Of a stretch of DNA of 64,000 bases, positions 15,962 through 23,477 are shown piece by piece (position 1 is the stretch's first letter; each line of letters opens with the position of its first letter). The stretch lies in contig DAOUJG010000022.1 in assembly GCA_034423015.1 (NCBI GenBank), positions 1-64,000 on the forward strand, given 5' to 3'. Below the pieces are notes generated by a model. That model was not told where the DNA came from. It saw only the letters and a list, made by a program, of their open reading frames with translations, and did no database searches. This DNA comes from JAGWBJ01 sp034423015. GTDB taxonomy: Bacteria; Chloroflexota; Dehalococcoidia; Lucifugimonadales; JAGWBF01. The translations under genes were made by a program, and so were the position numbers.

Positions 15962-17001
15962 AGCGGCAGGGACACGGCGGCTCCCGACTGGGCGCTGCGG
16001 GTCACGGCCTCGGTGAACTCCATGTAGTGGACCCCGTCCTCCAGGGACGTGAACCGCACCTTCTCAGTGCCCCGGATGGCGTTGACGAACTCCTCTTCGA
16101 CCCTCCACCCGCCCTGCTTCTCCGCGGGCACCGGAATCTCCTGGAGGCCGGCGTCCCCTCTCCTGCCTCCGTAGAGAGACAGGGAGGGTGGCCCCTCCAG
16201 GCGCAGGGTACCCTCGGAGCCGTGCAGCCACACCTCGCTGCCCCTTGCCAGGCCGGTCACGGCGCTGAACCGCATGTGGGCCTGGGCCCCGCAGGCCATG
16301 TCGCACAGGACGTCCACGTGGTCCGGCACCTGGACCGAACGCAGGCTGCCGGCTTCATCCTTCCTGACGGGAGTGCTGACCCTGGTCATGGCCATCACGC
16401 GGGTGGCGGGGCCGACCCATCGCATCAGGGCCTCGTACCAGATGCCCATGGTCATTATGTTGTAGCCGCTGAGGTCCCGGTCCTGCCGCCAGTGCATGGG
16501 GCTGTCCCGGTCCACGAAGTCCCGCTGGGCGGCCCGCAAGTCGATGGCCAGGATATCGCCCAGATACCCCTCGGCGATCAGGTCCTGTATCGTGGCGTCC
16601 ACCTTGAACGTGAAGGGCGAGGGCACGATCTGCGCCACCAGGTTGGGCTTGCGGCGCCCCGCCGCCAGCATGGCCCGGGCCTCGGCGACGTTCATCGCCA
16701 TCCGCGCCTCGCACAGGACGTGTTTGTCGTTCTCCAGGGCGGCCAGGGTCACAGGGGCGTGCATGTAGGGCCACGTGCCTATGCATATGGCATCCGTGTC
16801 CCCGGCCTCCACCAGCTCCATCCAGTTGTCGTACACGGTGGGGATCTCGAACTGCCCGGCAACGCGTTCGCTGGACTCTCGGGTCCGGTTGCAGACGCTG
16901 ACTATCTCCACGCCCCCGGCGGCCCGCAGCCCGGGTATGTGCCGCACGCGGGTGTTGTCCCCCGCGCCTACGATTCCCACCCTGACGATCCCGTCCGTCA
17001 T
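15958..17001 (-). CDS. Gfo/Idh/MocA-family oxidoreductase
   Basis: This 347-residue NAD(P)-dependent dehydrogenase has an N-terminal Rossmann motif (VRVGIVGAGDNTRVRHIPGL) and the family's conserved HVLCEARMAMNVAEA, where the usual EKP is replaced by CEA-R. The C-terminal alpha/beta domain begins around residue 125. The substrate, likely a sugar or polyol derivative, is unknown. The ATG at 17001 follows AAGAGGAG; the 15-codon in-frame extension upstream is rejected. It is the first gene of the four-gene operon ending with the P55-like pump. The missing Lys of the EKP motif, a usual catalytic residue, is odd. Confidence 0.85.
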   Translation of the reverse strand: MTDGIVRVGIVGAGDNTRVRHIPGLRAAGGVEIVSVCNRTRESSERVAGQFEIPTVYDNWMELVEAGDTDAICIGTWPYMHAPVTLAALENDKHVLCEARMAMNVAEARAMLAAGRRKPNLVAQIVPSPFTFKVDATIQDLIAEGYLGDILAIDLRAAQRDFVDRDSPMHWRQDRDLSGYNIMTMGIWYEALMRWVGPATRVMAMTRVSTPVRKDEAGSLRSVQVPDHVDVLCDMACGAQAHMRFSAVTGLARGSEVWLHGSEGTLRLEGPPSLSLYGGRRGDAGLQEIPVPAEKQGGWRVEEEFVNAIRGTEKVRFTSLEDGVHYMEFTEAVTRSAQSGAAVSLPL

Positions 17002-17104
17002 GCCACGCTCCTCTTGCCCCCCGGCGCCCCGGGGCGGCGCTGCCAATGTAGGGTCGATTATAGGTGCCGTGCCCAGCCCAGTCCAGAGCCCGCCGGCGGC
17101 GGCG

Positions 17105-17133
17105 TTGACACGGTCGCGGGCGTCCCGTTAAAT
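17105..17133 (+). promoter_or_regulatory. Promoter of the tartrate/malate dehydrogenase gene
   Basis: TTGACA (17105-17110), a 17-bp spacer, then TTAAAT (17128-17133). The dehydrogenase ATG is about 50 bp downstream. The promoter lies in the divergent gap with the Gfo/Idh operon. Confidence 0.65.
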
Positions 17134-17184
17134 TTAGGTCGTGTTACGCTTACGAATGCACAGGATGCGGATAGAGGTGAGTCA

Positions 17185-18264
17185 ATGCCCACGTACAAGA
17201 TAGCCCTGGTGCCCGGCGACGGCATCGGCCCCGAGGTGGTGGACGAGGGACGCAAGGTGATGGACTCTCTGGCCGCCCGGGACGGGGGCATGGCCTTCGA
17301 GTACACCAGCTTTCCCTGGGGCTCGGACTACTACCGGGAGACGGGCAAGATGATGGCCGAGGACGGCCTGGAGCAGCTTGCCGCCCACGACGCCATCCTG
17401 TTCGGCGCCGTGGGAGACCCCCACATCCCGGACCACATCACCCTCAACGGCCTCATCCTCCCCATCCGCAGGGGGTTCGACCAGGGGGTCTGCCTGCGGC
17501 CCGCGTACCTCCACGAGGGCGTGACCTCGCCCCTCTCGGGCTTCGGCCCCGGGGAGATCGACATGGCCGTGTTCCGCGAGAACACCGAGGGAGAGTACTC
17601 CAACATGGGCGGGTTCCTCTACCAGGGCTCCGCCGACGAGGTCTCCACCCAGACCTCGGTCTTCACCCGGCGGGGCACCGAGCGCATCATCCGCGCCGCC
17701 TTCCAGTACGCCCGCAAGCGCGACAAGAAGCGCAAGGTCACGTCGGTAACCAAGTCCAACGCCATGGCCTACGGCATGGTCTTCTGGGACCGGGTCTTCC
17801 AGGAGGTGGCCCGGGAGTACCCGGACATCGAGACGGAGTCGTTGCTGGTGGACCGGGCGTGCATGGACTTTGTGCGGGGGCCCCAGTGGTTCGACGTGGT
17901 GGTGGCGTCCAACCTGTTCGGGGACATCCTGACGGACATCGGCGCCATCATCACGGGCAGCATGGGCCTGGCCCCCAGCGCCAACGTCAACCCCGAGGGC
18001 GCCTATCCGTCCATGTTCGAGCCCGTGCACGGGGCGGCCTTCGACATAACCGGCAAGGGCGTGGCCAACCCCCTGGCCACCATCCTGGCCGTGGCGATGA
18101 TGCTGGACCACCTGGGCCAGCCCGACGCGGCGGCCCGGATAAATGCCGTCGTCGAGGAGAACCTCCGCCAGGGCCGCGTGCGCACCCCGGACCTGGGCGG
18201 CAACGCCAGCACCTCCCAGGTGGGGGACGAGATCGTGCGGCTGTTGGGGGAGGCAGCCTCGTGA
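17185..18264 (+). CDS. Tartrate/D-malate dehydrogenase (isopropylmalate-dehydrogenase family)
   Basis: This 359-residue NAD- and Mn-dependent beta-decarboxylating dehydrogenase opens IALVPGDGIGPEVVDEG. YTSFPWGSDYYRETGKMM is characteristic of tartrate dehydrogenase/D-malate dehydrogenase (TtuC/DmlA). FRENTEGEYSNMGG and the VTKSNAMAYGMVFWDRVF helix follow. The catalytic Tyr (EGEYS), Lys (VTKSN) and the metal Asp cluster (FGDILTDIGA) are present. Products would be pyruvate from D-malate, or oxaloglycolate/glycerate from tartrate. It stands alone behind its own promoter; a long in-frame upstream extension (from 16027) is antisense to the oxidoreductase and rejected. Confidence 0.88.
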   Translation: MPTYKIALVPGDGIGPEVVDEGRKVMDSLAARDGGMAFEYTSFPWGSDYYRETGKMMAEDGLEQLAAHDAILFGAVGDPHIPDHITLNGLILPIRRGFDQGVCLRPAYLHEGVTSPLSGFGPGEIDMAVFRENTEGEYSNMGGFLYQGSADEVSTQTSVFTRRGTERIIRAAFQYARKRDKKRKVTSVTKSNAMAYGMVFWDRVFQEVAREYPDIETESLLVDRACMDFVRGPQWFDVVVASNLFGDILTDIGAIITGSMGLAPSANVNPEGAYPSMFEPVHGAAFDITGKGVANPLATILAVAMMLDHLGQPDAAARINAVVEENLRQGRVRTPDLGGNASTSQVGDEIVRLLGEAAS

Positions 18265-18330
18265 TCCCATTCCTACCGGGCACTATCACGGGGCCCCCAG
18301 GCGAGTTTAGCGGTCGGAGTGGTCGTTCGA

Positions 18331-18367
18331 TTGATAGTCAACCCTCAGGCGTCATGATACGCCCTGA
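18331..18367 (+). promoter_or_regulatory. Promoter and inverted-repeat operator of hicBA
   Basis: TTGATA (18331-18336), a 16-bp spacer and CATGAT (18353-18358). Overlapping it is an inverted repeat, TCAGGCGT (18345-18352) against ACGCCCTGA (18359-18367), imperfect by one base. HicB proteins autoregulate by binding such repeats. The rest of 18265-18391 shows no gene. Confidence 0.5.
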
Positions 18368-18391
18368 CGCATGGAGACGGGGGAAGGCGTG

Positions 18392-18721
18392 ATGGCAACA
18401 GGCGGCGTGGTGGGCTACGTTACACTTACAGGCTTCGTCGAAAAAGAAGACAACCAGTTCGTCTCCTATTGCCGAGAGCTCGGGACATCCAGCTGCGGCG
18501 ACACGGTCGAGGATGCCTTCCAGAACCTTGACGACGCCATAGAGGTACACATTGCCGTACTCGTAGAGACCGGTGAGCTGCTCCGCGTCCTTCGCGAAAG
18601 ACACATTCGCATCGACGTCCAACCGGTGTCCGACGAAGAGCTGTCTATTCGCGTTCCTCCCGGTAAGATATCCATGACCTATCAAAGGGAAGTTCCCGCC
18701 GCCGAACCTCAACCTGCCTAG
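18392..18721 (+). CDS. hicB: HicB-like antitoxin
   Basis: This 109-residue protein has the HicB partial RNase-H-like fold pattern: a strand with an aromatic (FVEKEDNQFVSYCRELG), then TSSCGDTVEDAFQNLDDAIEVHI. It neutralises the HicA mRNA interferase and usually autoregulates the operon. The ATG at 18392 follows GGGGAAGG; an in-frame ATG at 18371 is also possible. The stop is 2 bp before the hicA start, so the order is antitoxin first, the reverse of canonical hicAB. Confidence 0.75.
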   Translation: MATGGVVGYVTLTGFVEKEDNQFVSYCRELGTSSCGDTVEDAFQNLDDAIEVHIAVLVETGELLRVLRERHIRIDVQPVSDEELSIRVPPGKISMTYQREVPAAEPQPA

Positions 18722-18723
18722 CC

Positions 18724-18972
18724 TTGCGCCGCTTTGGTCGGGTACCCCTGTGCTCTTCGGATGAGATCGCACGAGAGTTCGTGCGACTGGGCTGCCGGGC
18801 CGGGCAGGGCCAGGAGCGGAGTCACCAGTCATATCATCGCGTGCGCGCCGACGGTCGAACGTTGACCGCACCATTGGTCCTTGGCAAGAGGGAGATCGCA
18901 AGGGGAACCCTTAGGAACATCCTTGTCCTGCTGGACATATCGCTGGACGATTTCCTTGGGGCGTTGCGGTAG
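18724..18972 (+). CDS. hicA: HicA-like mRNA interferase toxin
   Basis: This 82-residue protein matches the HicA double-stranded-RNA-binding-like fold. SSDEIAREFVRLGCRAG is helix 1. ERSHQSYHRVRADGRTLTAP holds the catalytic His (His34, equivalent to the GSH of HicA). KREIARGTLRNILVLLDIS is the usual C-terminal KKGTLRSILKQAGIS region. The TTG at 18724 is the only plausible start and is coupled to hicB. Domain and order are clear; activity is untested. Confidence 0.75.
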   Translation: MRRFGRVPLCSSDEIAREFVRLGCRAGQGQERSHQSYHRVRADGRTLTAPLVLGKREIARGTLRNILVLLDISLDDFLGALR

Positions 18973-19003
18973 GCGCCTACGGCAAACCGCCCCCCCCCGC
19001 CGT

Positions 19004-19032
19004 TTGACACGTCCAGGGGCCTGAAGTACAAT
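19004..19032 (+). promoter_or_regulatory. Promoter of the coxS-coxM operon
   Basis: TTGACA (19004-19009), 17 bp, TACAAT (19027-19032) is one of the best sigma-70 promoters in the window. The coxS ATG is 80 bp downstream, with GGTGGAGG near 19100. A run of nine C residues (18990-18998) precedes it. Confidence 0.75.
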
Positions 19033-19112
19033 CCGACTGTCTTCTACCCACGCCTCGCCCGGCAAAAAGCACTTCTTCTCAGGATCGGATATCGCGGTGG
19101 AGGTATGACCGG

Positions 19113-19574
19113 ATGGCCAGCATCACCGTAACCGTCAACGGGACCAGGCACACCAGCGAAGTCGAGCCCAGGCTGCTCCTCGTTCACTACCTGCGGGACG
19201 TGCTGGGCCTCACGGGGACCCACATCGGGTGCGACACCAGCCAGTGCGGCGCGTGCACCATTCACGTGGACGGGCTGGCGGTCAAGTCCTGCACCATGCT
19301 GGCGGTCCAGGCCGACGGCTCGGACATCACGACCATCGAGGGCCTGGCCAAGGACGGGCAGCTCCACCCCCTGCAGGAGGGCTTCTGGGAGAAGCACGGC
19401 CTCCAGTGCGGCTTCTGCACCCCCGGCATGATCATGACGGCCCACCAGATCCTGGAGCGCAACCCCAGCCCCACCGAAGAGCAGATACGCAGCGGCCTGT
19501 CCGGCAACTACTGCCGTTGCACCGGCTACCATAACATCGTCAAGGCCATCCAGTACGCGGCCGACAAGCGTTAG
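19113..19574 (+). CDS. coxS: Xanthine-dehydrogenase-family [2Fe-2S] subunit (CoxS-like)
   Basis: This 153-residue small subunit belongs to the molybdenum hydroxylase family. The N-terminal ferredoxin-like domain has Cys40, Cys45, Cys48 and Cys60 (GCDTSQCGACTIHV). The C-terminal four-helix domain has Cys99, Cys102, Cys134 and Cys136 (CGFC, NYCRC). It passes electrons from a molybdopterin-cytosine active site to FAD. CO dehydrogenase, aldehyde, nicotinate and purine oxidases share this subunit type, so the substrate is not known. The FAD subunit follows, but no molybdenum-binding large subunit is present nearby. Confidence 0.9.
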   Translation: MASITVTVNGTRHTSEVEPRLLLVHYLRDVLGLTGTHIGCDTSQCGACTIHVDGLAVKSCTMLAVQADGSDITTIEGLAKDGQLHPLQEGFWEKHGLQCGFCTPGMIMTAHQILERNPSPTEEQIRSGLSGNYCRCTGYHNIVKAIQYAADKR

Positions 19575-19666
19575 CACGCTACACGTCCGGTCCGACGAGG
19601 GCCCGGGCAATGGGCCCGGCGGCCGACGAGGACCGGACCTTCTCAGCACGACGAGGAGTTGACGAT

Positions 19667-20530
19667 ATGTACCCCGGTTCCTTCCAGTACAGCGCTCCAA
19701 GCAGCCTGGCCGAGGCGCAGGGCATGCTCGCCTCCCTCGGCGCCGACGCCAAGGTCCTGGCCGGTGGCCACAGCCTCATACCCATGATGAAGCTGCGCCT
19801 GGCGGAGCCGGGCCATCTCATCGACCTGGGCCGGATACCCGAGCTCTCCTACGTCAGGGAGGCGGGGGGAGGCCTGGCCATCGGGGCCATGACCACCTAC
19901 CACCAGCTCGAGACCTCCTCCCTGGTGCGGGACGGCTACCCCGCCCTTTCCGAGGCCGCCGGCCAGGTGGCCGACGTCCAGGTGCGCAACAAGGGCACCA
20001 TCGGAGGCGCGCTGGCCCACGCGGACCCCGGCGCCGACCTGCCCTCGGTCGTGCTGGCCCTGGAAGCCACCCTCACCTCCACCGGGCCGGGTGGCCAGCG
20101 CACCAGAGACGCCGACGGGTTCTTCCAGGGGCCGTTCACCACGGGCCTGGAGCCCGACGAGATCCTGTCGGAGATCGGCATCCCCGCCCTCCCCGCCAAC
20201 ACGGGAGGGGCCTACAAGAAGTTCGCCAACAAGGCCTCCCACTTCGCCATCGTGGGCGTTACGGCCATCGTGACCCTCTCCGGCAACACGTGCCATAGGG
20301 TCCGCATCGGCGTCACCGGCGCAGGGGCCAACGCCGGCCGGGCCAGGGGCGCCGAGGCAGCCCTGGAGGGCCGGGAGGCCACCGACGACAACATCGCCCA
20401 GGCTGCGGCCCGGGCGGGCGAGGGCATCGACTTCCTGGGCGACATCCACGCCTCGGAGGAGTTCCGGGCCCACCTGGTCCAGGTGTTCGCCGGGCGGGCG
20501 CTGCGAGAGGCCGTCGCCAGGGCCCGCTAG
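19667..20530 (+). CDS. coxM: Xanthine-dehydrogenase-family FAD subunit (CoxM-like)
   Basis: This 287-residue subunit has the FAD-binding segments AGGHSLIPMMKLRLAEP and NKGTIGGALAHADPGADLP, and the C-terminal CO_deh_flav domain (GGAYKKFANKASHFAIVGV). It accepts electrons from CoxS. The ATG at 19667 follows GAGGAG; a longer frame upstream is rejected. The gene is 92 bp after coxS, and the expected coxL is not downstream, where an unrelated nuclease-like gene lies instead. Confidence 0.9.
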   Translation: MYPGSFQYSAPSSLAEAQGMLASLGADAKVLAGGHSLIPMMKLRLAEPGHLIDLGRIPELSYVREAGGGLAIGAMTTYHQLETSSLVRDGYPALSEAAGQVADVQVRNKGTIGGALAHADPGADLPSVVLALEATLTSTGPGGQRTRDADGFFQGPFTTGLEPDEILSEIGIPALPANTGGAYKKFANKASHFAIVGVTAIVTLSGNTCHRVRIGVTGAGANAGRARGAEAALEGREATDDNIAQAAARAGEGIDFLGDIHASEEFRAHLVQVFAGRALREAVARAR

Positions 20531-20586
20531 CGGGCTGTCTCCCTAACCCGTCCTTCCGACCCTGCGGTCGCGAGGGAGGTACTTGC

Positions 20587-21639
20587 GTGCCAGAAGAAGC
20601 GACGTTGCTGGCTTACTTGGTGCCGAGGCTGACCAGTCGGCGTGAAGACACGGCGACAGATGGCCTTGCATTCATTCTGAATAAGTCCACTGCTTGTCGT
20701 GACGCTTTGAACCTCCTATTGCGCGATGAACACTTCGCTCTTGCCCCCATAGTCAGAGTACAGACCCAGGTAACTTACGAAGATGGCTCCCGCCCTGACT
20801 TAGCTGGTTATGACGAGACCGGCGCGAAGCGGGTGCTAGTAGAGGCGAAATTTTGGGCTACTCTCCTTGAAGGGCAGGCCAGCGGATATTACGGTCAACT
20901 CGAAGAGGTAGGGCCGGGGGTGTTGTTGTTTATAGCCCCGGACGCGAGGTTCGAAGTCCTATGGGCTGAAATCCGGCGTCAAATGGAGAGCGGTGAGGAT
21001 GGGGTGCGGATAGAGTTAGTGGAATCCACCAAGGGGATTCGAAAGGCTCGCATAGTCGGTTTGGACAAGCGAGTGATACTGGTCACCTGGTCCCGCCTCC
21101 TTGCACACTTAGCAGCCGCCGTACCCCATGATGCCCCAGTTGCTTCGGACATACAGCAGCTCAATGGGCTTGCCCGGCGAGAAGACGACGAAGCTTTCCA
21201 GCCGATCGAGTCGCAGGAATTTGCGCCCTCGGTGCCCAGGAGAATACGCTGGCTAAATCGTCTCGTTGATGCCGTGGTCGATGGGCGTGGGGTCGAGCAA
21301 GGCTGGATGACGACGACGGGGTTGCGTGCAACACCGCAGAGGCATGGTTACGGACGGTATTTCAGGTTCACAGATGTTCCAGGGGAACTACTATTCTTGT
21401 GTGTTAACATCCGGCTGTGGTCAACCCATGGCGATACACCGTTGTGGCTTCGGATAGGATGGAAGACGACGGTCAATATCGACAAGTTGCGAGAAAGAGT
21501 ACCCACAGTAGCCGAAGGCGAAGACGGCTGGGCCTACGAGATTCCGATCTACTTGAAAACAGGCGTAGAATACGAGGACGTGTTGGATGACTTCGTTTGT
21601 CAACTACACGGAATCGCCGAAGCGCTTGCGCATGTGTAG
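20587..21639 (+). CDS. PD-(D/E)XK-like protein of unknown function
   Basis: In this 350-residue protein the segment RPDLAGYDETGAKRVLVEAKFWATLL (shown for position, about residues 68-93) carries a candidate D...ExK nuclease motif, with Asp near residue 70 and EAK near residue 87. The rest (DKRVILVTWSRLLAHL, then IRWLNRLVDAV and LLFLCVNIRLWS) is not recognised. By eye the base composition is clearly lower in GC than its neighbours, suggesting horizontal acquisition. It starts with GTG after GGGAGG. No methylase or specificity gene is adjacent, so this is not an obvious restriction system; a stand-alone defence nuclease or DNA-repair role is possible. Confidence 0.6.
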   Translation: MPEEATLLAYLVPRLTSRREDTATDGLAFILNKSTACRDALNLLLRDEHFALAPIVRVQTQVTYEDGSRPDLAGYDETGAKRVLVEAKFWATLLEGQASGYYGQLEEVGPGVLLFIAPDARFEVLWAEIRRQMESGEDGVRIELVESTKGIRKARIVGLDKRVILVTWSRLLAHLAAAVPHDAPVASDIQQLNGLARREDDEAFQPIESQEFAPSVPRRIRWLNRLVDAVVDGRGVEQGWMTTTGLRATPQRHGYGRYFRFTDVPGELLFLCVNIRLWSTHGDTPLWLRIGWKTTVNIDKLRERVPTVAEGEDGWAYEIPIYLKTGVEYEDVLDDFVCQLHGIAEALAHV

Positions 21640-21728
21640 TAGTACCCAGTCAGTATCCCAGTTATCCTACACCACGGAGCACCGCGGAAGTACTCTGTAC
21701 GTGGAATTGGGCCATGTGCGGGCCTGGA

Positions 21729-22010
21729 CTACTCCAGCCCGTCGATGCGACCCGCCAGCCTGAAGTCCCGGCGGGTGAGGCCGCCCTCGCTGTGGGTGGT
21801 GATGGAGAGGGTGACCTTGGTGTAGACGATGGTGATGTCCGGGTGGTGGTCGATCTCCTCGGAGACGTCCGCGACGCGGTTCACGAACTCCATGGCGGCC
21901 TGGAAGGACGGGAAGCGCATCTCCTTGACGATGTAGTCGCCGTCGCGGCGCCAGCCCTCCAGGGCGCCCAGGCGTTCCTGGACCTCCGCCTCGGTCAGGA
22001 GAGGCGGCAT
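21729..22010 (-). CDS. phhB: Pterin-4a-carbinolamine dehydratase
   Basis: This 93-residue protein has the family core (MEFVNRVADVSEEIDHHPDI, then VTLSITTHSEGGLTRRD). The paired His residues in EIDHHPD and the later His of THSEGG are the active-site residues. It dehydrates 4a-hydroxytetrahydropterin, classically to recycle the cofactor of aromatic amino acid hydroxylases. No such hydroxylase lies in the window; in many bacteria the protein has other roles. It is 48 bp downstream of the gamma-carbonic anhydrase, presumably in one transcript. Confidence 0.92.
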   Translation of the reverse strand: MPPLLTEAEVQERLGALEGWRRDGDYIVKEMRFPSFQAAMEFVNRVADVSEEIDHHPDITIVYTKVTLSITTHSEGGLTRRDFRLAGRIDGLE

Positions 22011-22058
22011 TCTATGATGCCCCTTCCGCGGCGTGGACGGCTGAAACGCCTGAGTCCT

Positions 22059-22583
22059 TCACTGGGGAGGTATCTCCAGGCCCAGCCCCGCGGCCCTGTA
22101 CCGCTGGGCGTTGCGGATGTAGTTGGCCGTGGGCGCTTCCAGGCGCTTCCGGTTGCCGGCGCTCAGGGGCCGGACGGTGCCCGGCACGCCTATTACCAGG
22201 GACTCGTCGGGGACCGTCGTGTTGGCCCTGACGACGCTGCCGGCGCCCACCAGGCAGTAGCTGCCGATCTCTACCGACTCCAGGATGACGCAGTTCACGC
22301 CCAGCAGCACGTTGTTGCCGATCTTGTGGCCGTGGATCACCACGCCGTGGGTCACCAGCACGTTGTCCCCGATGTCCAGGTAGTCGTCGGTGTGGACGAC
22401 GCAGGTGTCCTGGACCACCGAGTTCCTGCCGATGGTGATCTTCCCGTAGTCGCCCCGGATCACGGCTCCCGGCCACACGCTGGACCCCTCGCCGATCTCC
22501 ACGTCGCCGATGATGGTGCACGCCTCGCTGATGTAGCACGAGGGATGAATCCTTGGGGCCTTTCCCCCGATTTCGTGGATCAA
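22059..22583 (-). CDS. Gamma-carbonic-anhydrase-like hexapeptide protein
   Basis: This 174-residue left-handed beta-helix protein has repeated hexapeptides (IIGDVEIGEGSSVWPGAVIR and onward). The metal-binding His pattern is His64 (VVHTD), His79 (VTHG) and His84 (VIHGH), as in gamma carbonic anhydrase and PaaY/YrdA. I chose a TTG start at 22583 because AAGGAGG (22589-22595) sits five bases upstream. The 27-codon extension to an ATG at 22664 lies beyond that ribosome site and looks non-coding. It forms an operon with phhB. Confidence 0.85.
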   Translation of the reverse strand: MIHEIGGKAPRIHPSCYISEACTIIGDVEIGEGSSVWPGAVIRGDYGKITIGRNSVVQDTCVVHTDDYLDIGDNVLVTHGVVIHGHKIGNNVLLGVNCVILESVEIGSYCLVGAGSVVRANTTVPDESLVIGVPGTVRPLSAGNRKRLEAPTANYIRNAQRYRAAGLGLEIPPQ

Positions 22584-22741
22584 ACGGTCCTCCTTCCGGC
22601 GTCGGGCCAACGTCGGGCCGGCGTCAGGCGCGCTCCCCACGGCCGCCGGTCTAGATTGTACCACCGGTGCGAGGTCGGGAGTATAGGCGCATCCCGAGGC
22701 CGTGCGGCCATCTCTCGGCCCTCTGCTCCCGGCTGTCGTTC

Positions 22742-22750
22742 TGGTATGAT
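22742..22750 (+). promoter_or_regulatory. Extended -10 promoter
   Basis: TGG followed by TATGAT (22745-22750). The next ATG (22800) is about 40 bp downstream of the predicted start, with GGAGGAGGTGAGG before it. No convincing -35. Confidence 0.5.
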
Positions 22751-22799
22751 GCTGGAGGGTCTACCGCACCGCGTTCCATCAAGAACGGAGGAGGTGAGG

Positions 22800-23228
22800 A
22801 TGCTCGGTCAAGTCCACGAGCACATTGTCAGGGAGCTGGGTGACAGCAGCCGCACGGACACCATTTTCGTGCTCACTGCCATCGTGTTCAACCTGATCGT
22901 CCTAGGGATTAACTCCTCTGTATCATTGGGAGCCACGGGGGAGGACTCGACGTTCACGTACGACCTCGTGCTGGCCGTATTTGTCGTCTTGACGGTATCC
23001 GTCAACGTCATCGCGGTGGCGGCGCTGGCCCTGGGCAGGAGGACTCGGCGCATGCTCCTCGATGGCCTGATAGCCATGTATCGTGACAACGAAGTGGACA
23101 AGTATTACGACCCCTCCCTGGTATCCAACTACGGTACCCGCTATCTCCTCTTCACAGCCGTTATCGTGACACTGGCGGCCACGGCTATACTGGTCCCCTT
23201 CATCATCCGCTTCACCGATTCGGGGTGA
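22800..23228 (+). CDS. Small membrane protein of unknown function
   Basis: This 142-residue protein has three predicted membrane helices, roughly residues 21-40 (IFVLTAIVFNLIVLGI), 54-78 (LVLAVFVVLTVSVNVIAVAALAL) and 112-136 (YLLFTAVIVTLAATAILVPFII). A cytoplasmic loop (GRRTRRMLLDGLIAMYRDNEVDKYYDPS) lies between the second and third. No family is recognised. The ATG at 22800 follows a strong GGAGGAGGTGAGG site. The gene is monocistronic, between the divergent carbonic anhydrase gene and a small ORF. Confidence 0.75.
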   Translation: MLGQVHEHIVRELGDSSRTDTIFVLTAIVFNLIVLGINSSVSLGATGEDSTFTYDLVLAVFVVLTVSVNVIAVAALALGRRTRRMLLDGLIAMYRDNEVDKYYDPSLVSNYGTRYLLFTAVIVTLAATAILVPFIIRFTDSG

Positions 23229-23285
23229 CCCGCCCATTTCGTCGCCCCGTCACCACGTCATGATCCTGCCCCGGAGTCCGTGCCG

Positions 23286-23310
23286 TGTTAGAATAAACAA
23301 GTCCCTTGTT
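23286..23310 (+). promoter_or_regulatory. Extended -10 promoter with inverted repeat at +1
   Basis: TGT followed by TAGAAT (23289-23294) is an extended -10. The perfect inverted repeat AACAAG-TCC-CTTGTT (23296-23310) covers the predicted transcription start, a typical repressor position. It would control the 26-codon ORF and the DUF6941 gene about 90 bp downstream. Confidence 0.45.
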
Positions 23311-23396
23311 GGCGTGGACGATTGCGGAGTGCGAGATAGCCTTGGCCGTGCTGATGGCCCTTCGTGAGTAGAGTGGCGAGACCGGAGGAAGGGCCA

Positions 23397-23477
23397 ATGA
23401 CCACTATCATTCCCGACAACGCTCCACAGGTCGCACCCTGGTCACTAACGGAGACCGGGACGGCCCAGCGCCCATGA
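23397..23477 (+). CDS. 26-residue ORF coupled to the DUF6941 gene
   Basis: The ORF begins with ATG after GGAGGAAGG and encodes MTTIIPDNAPQVAPWSLTET plus six residues. Its stop TGA overlaps the next gene's ATG as ATGA (23474-23477). The strong ribosome site and the overlap imply that it is translated and couples expression of the DUF6941 protein. No homology is recognised. Confidence 0.5.
   Translation: MTTIIPDNAPQVAPWSLTETGTAQRP

Noticed and set aside
16027..17184. N-terminal extension of the tartrate dehydrogenase ORF to 745 residues
   Set aside because: The extra part is antisense to the Gfo/Idh gene, contains the promoter region, and the family begins at MPTYKIALVPGDG.
22584..22664. ATG start at 22664 for the gamma-carbonic anhydrase
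   Set aside because: The AAGGAGG site five bases before the TTG at 22583 is decisive, and the extension is not family-like.
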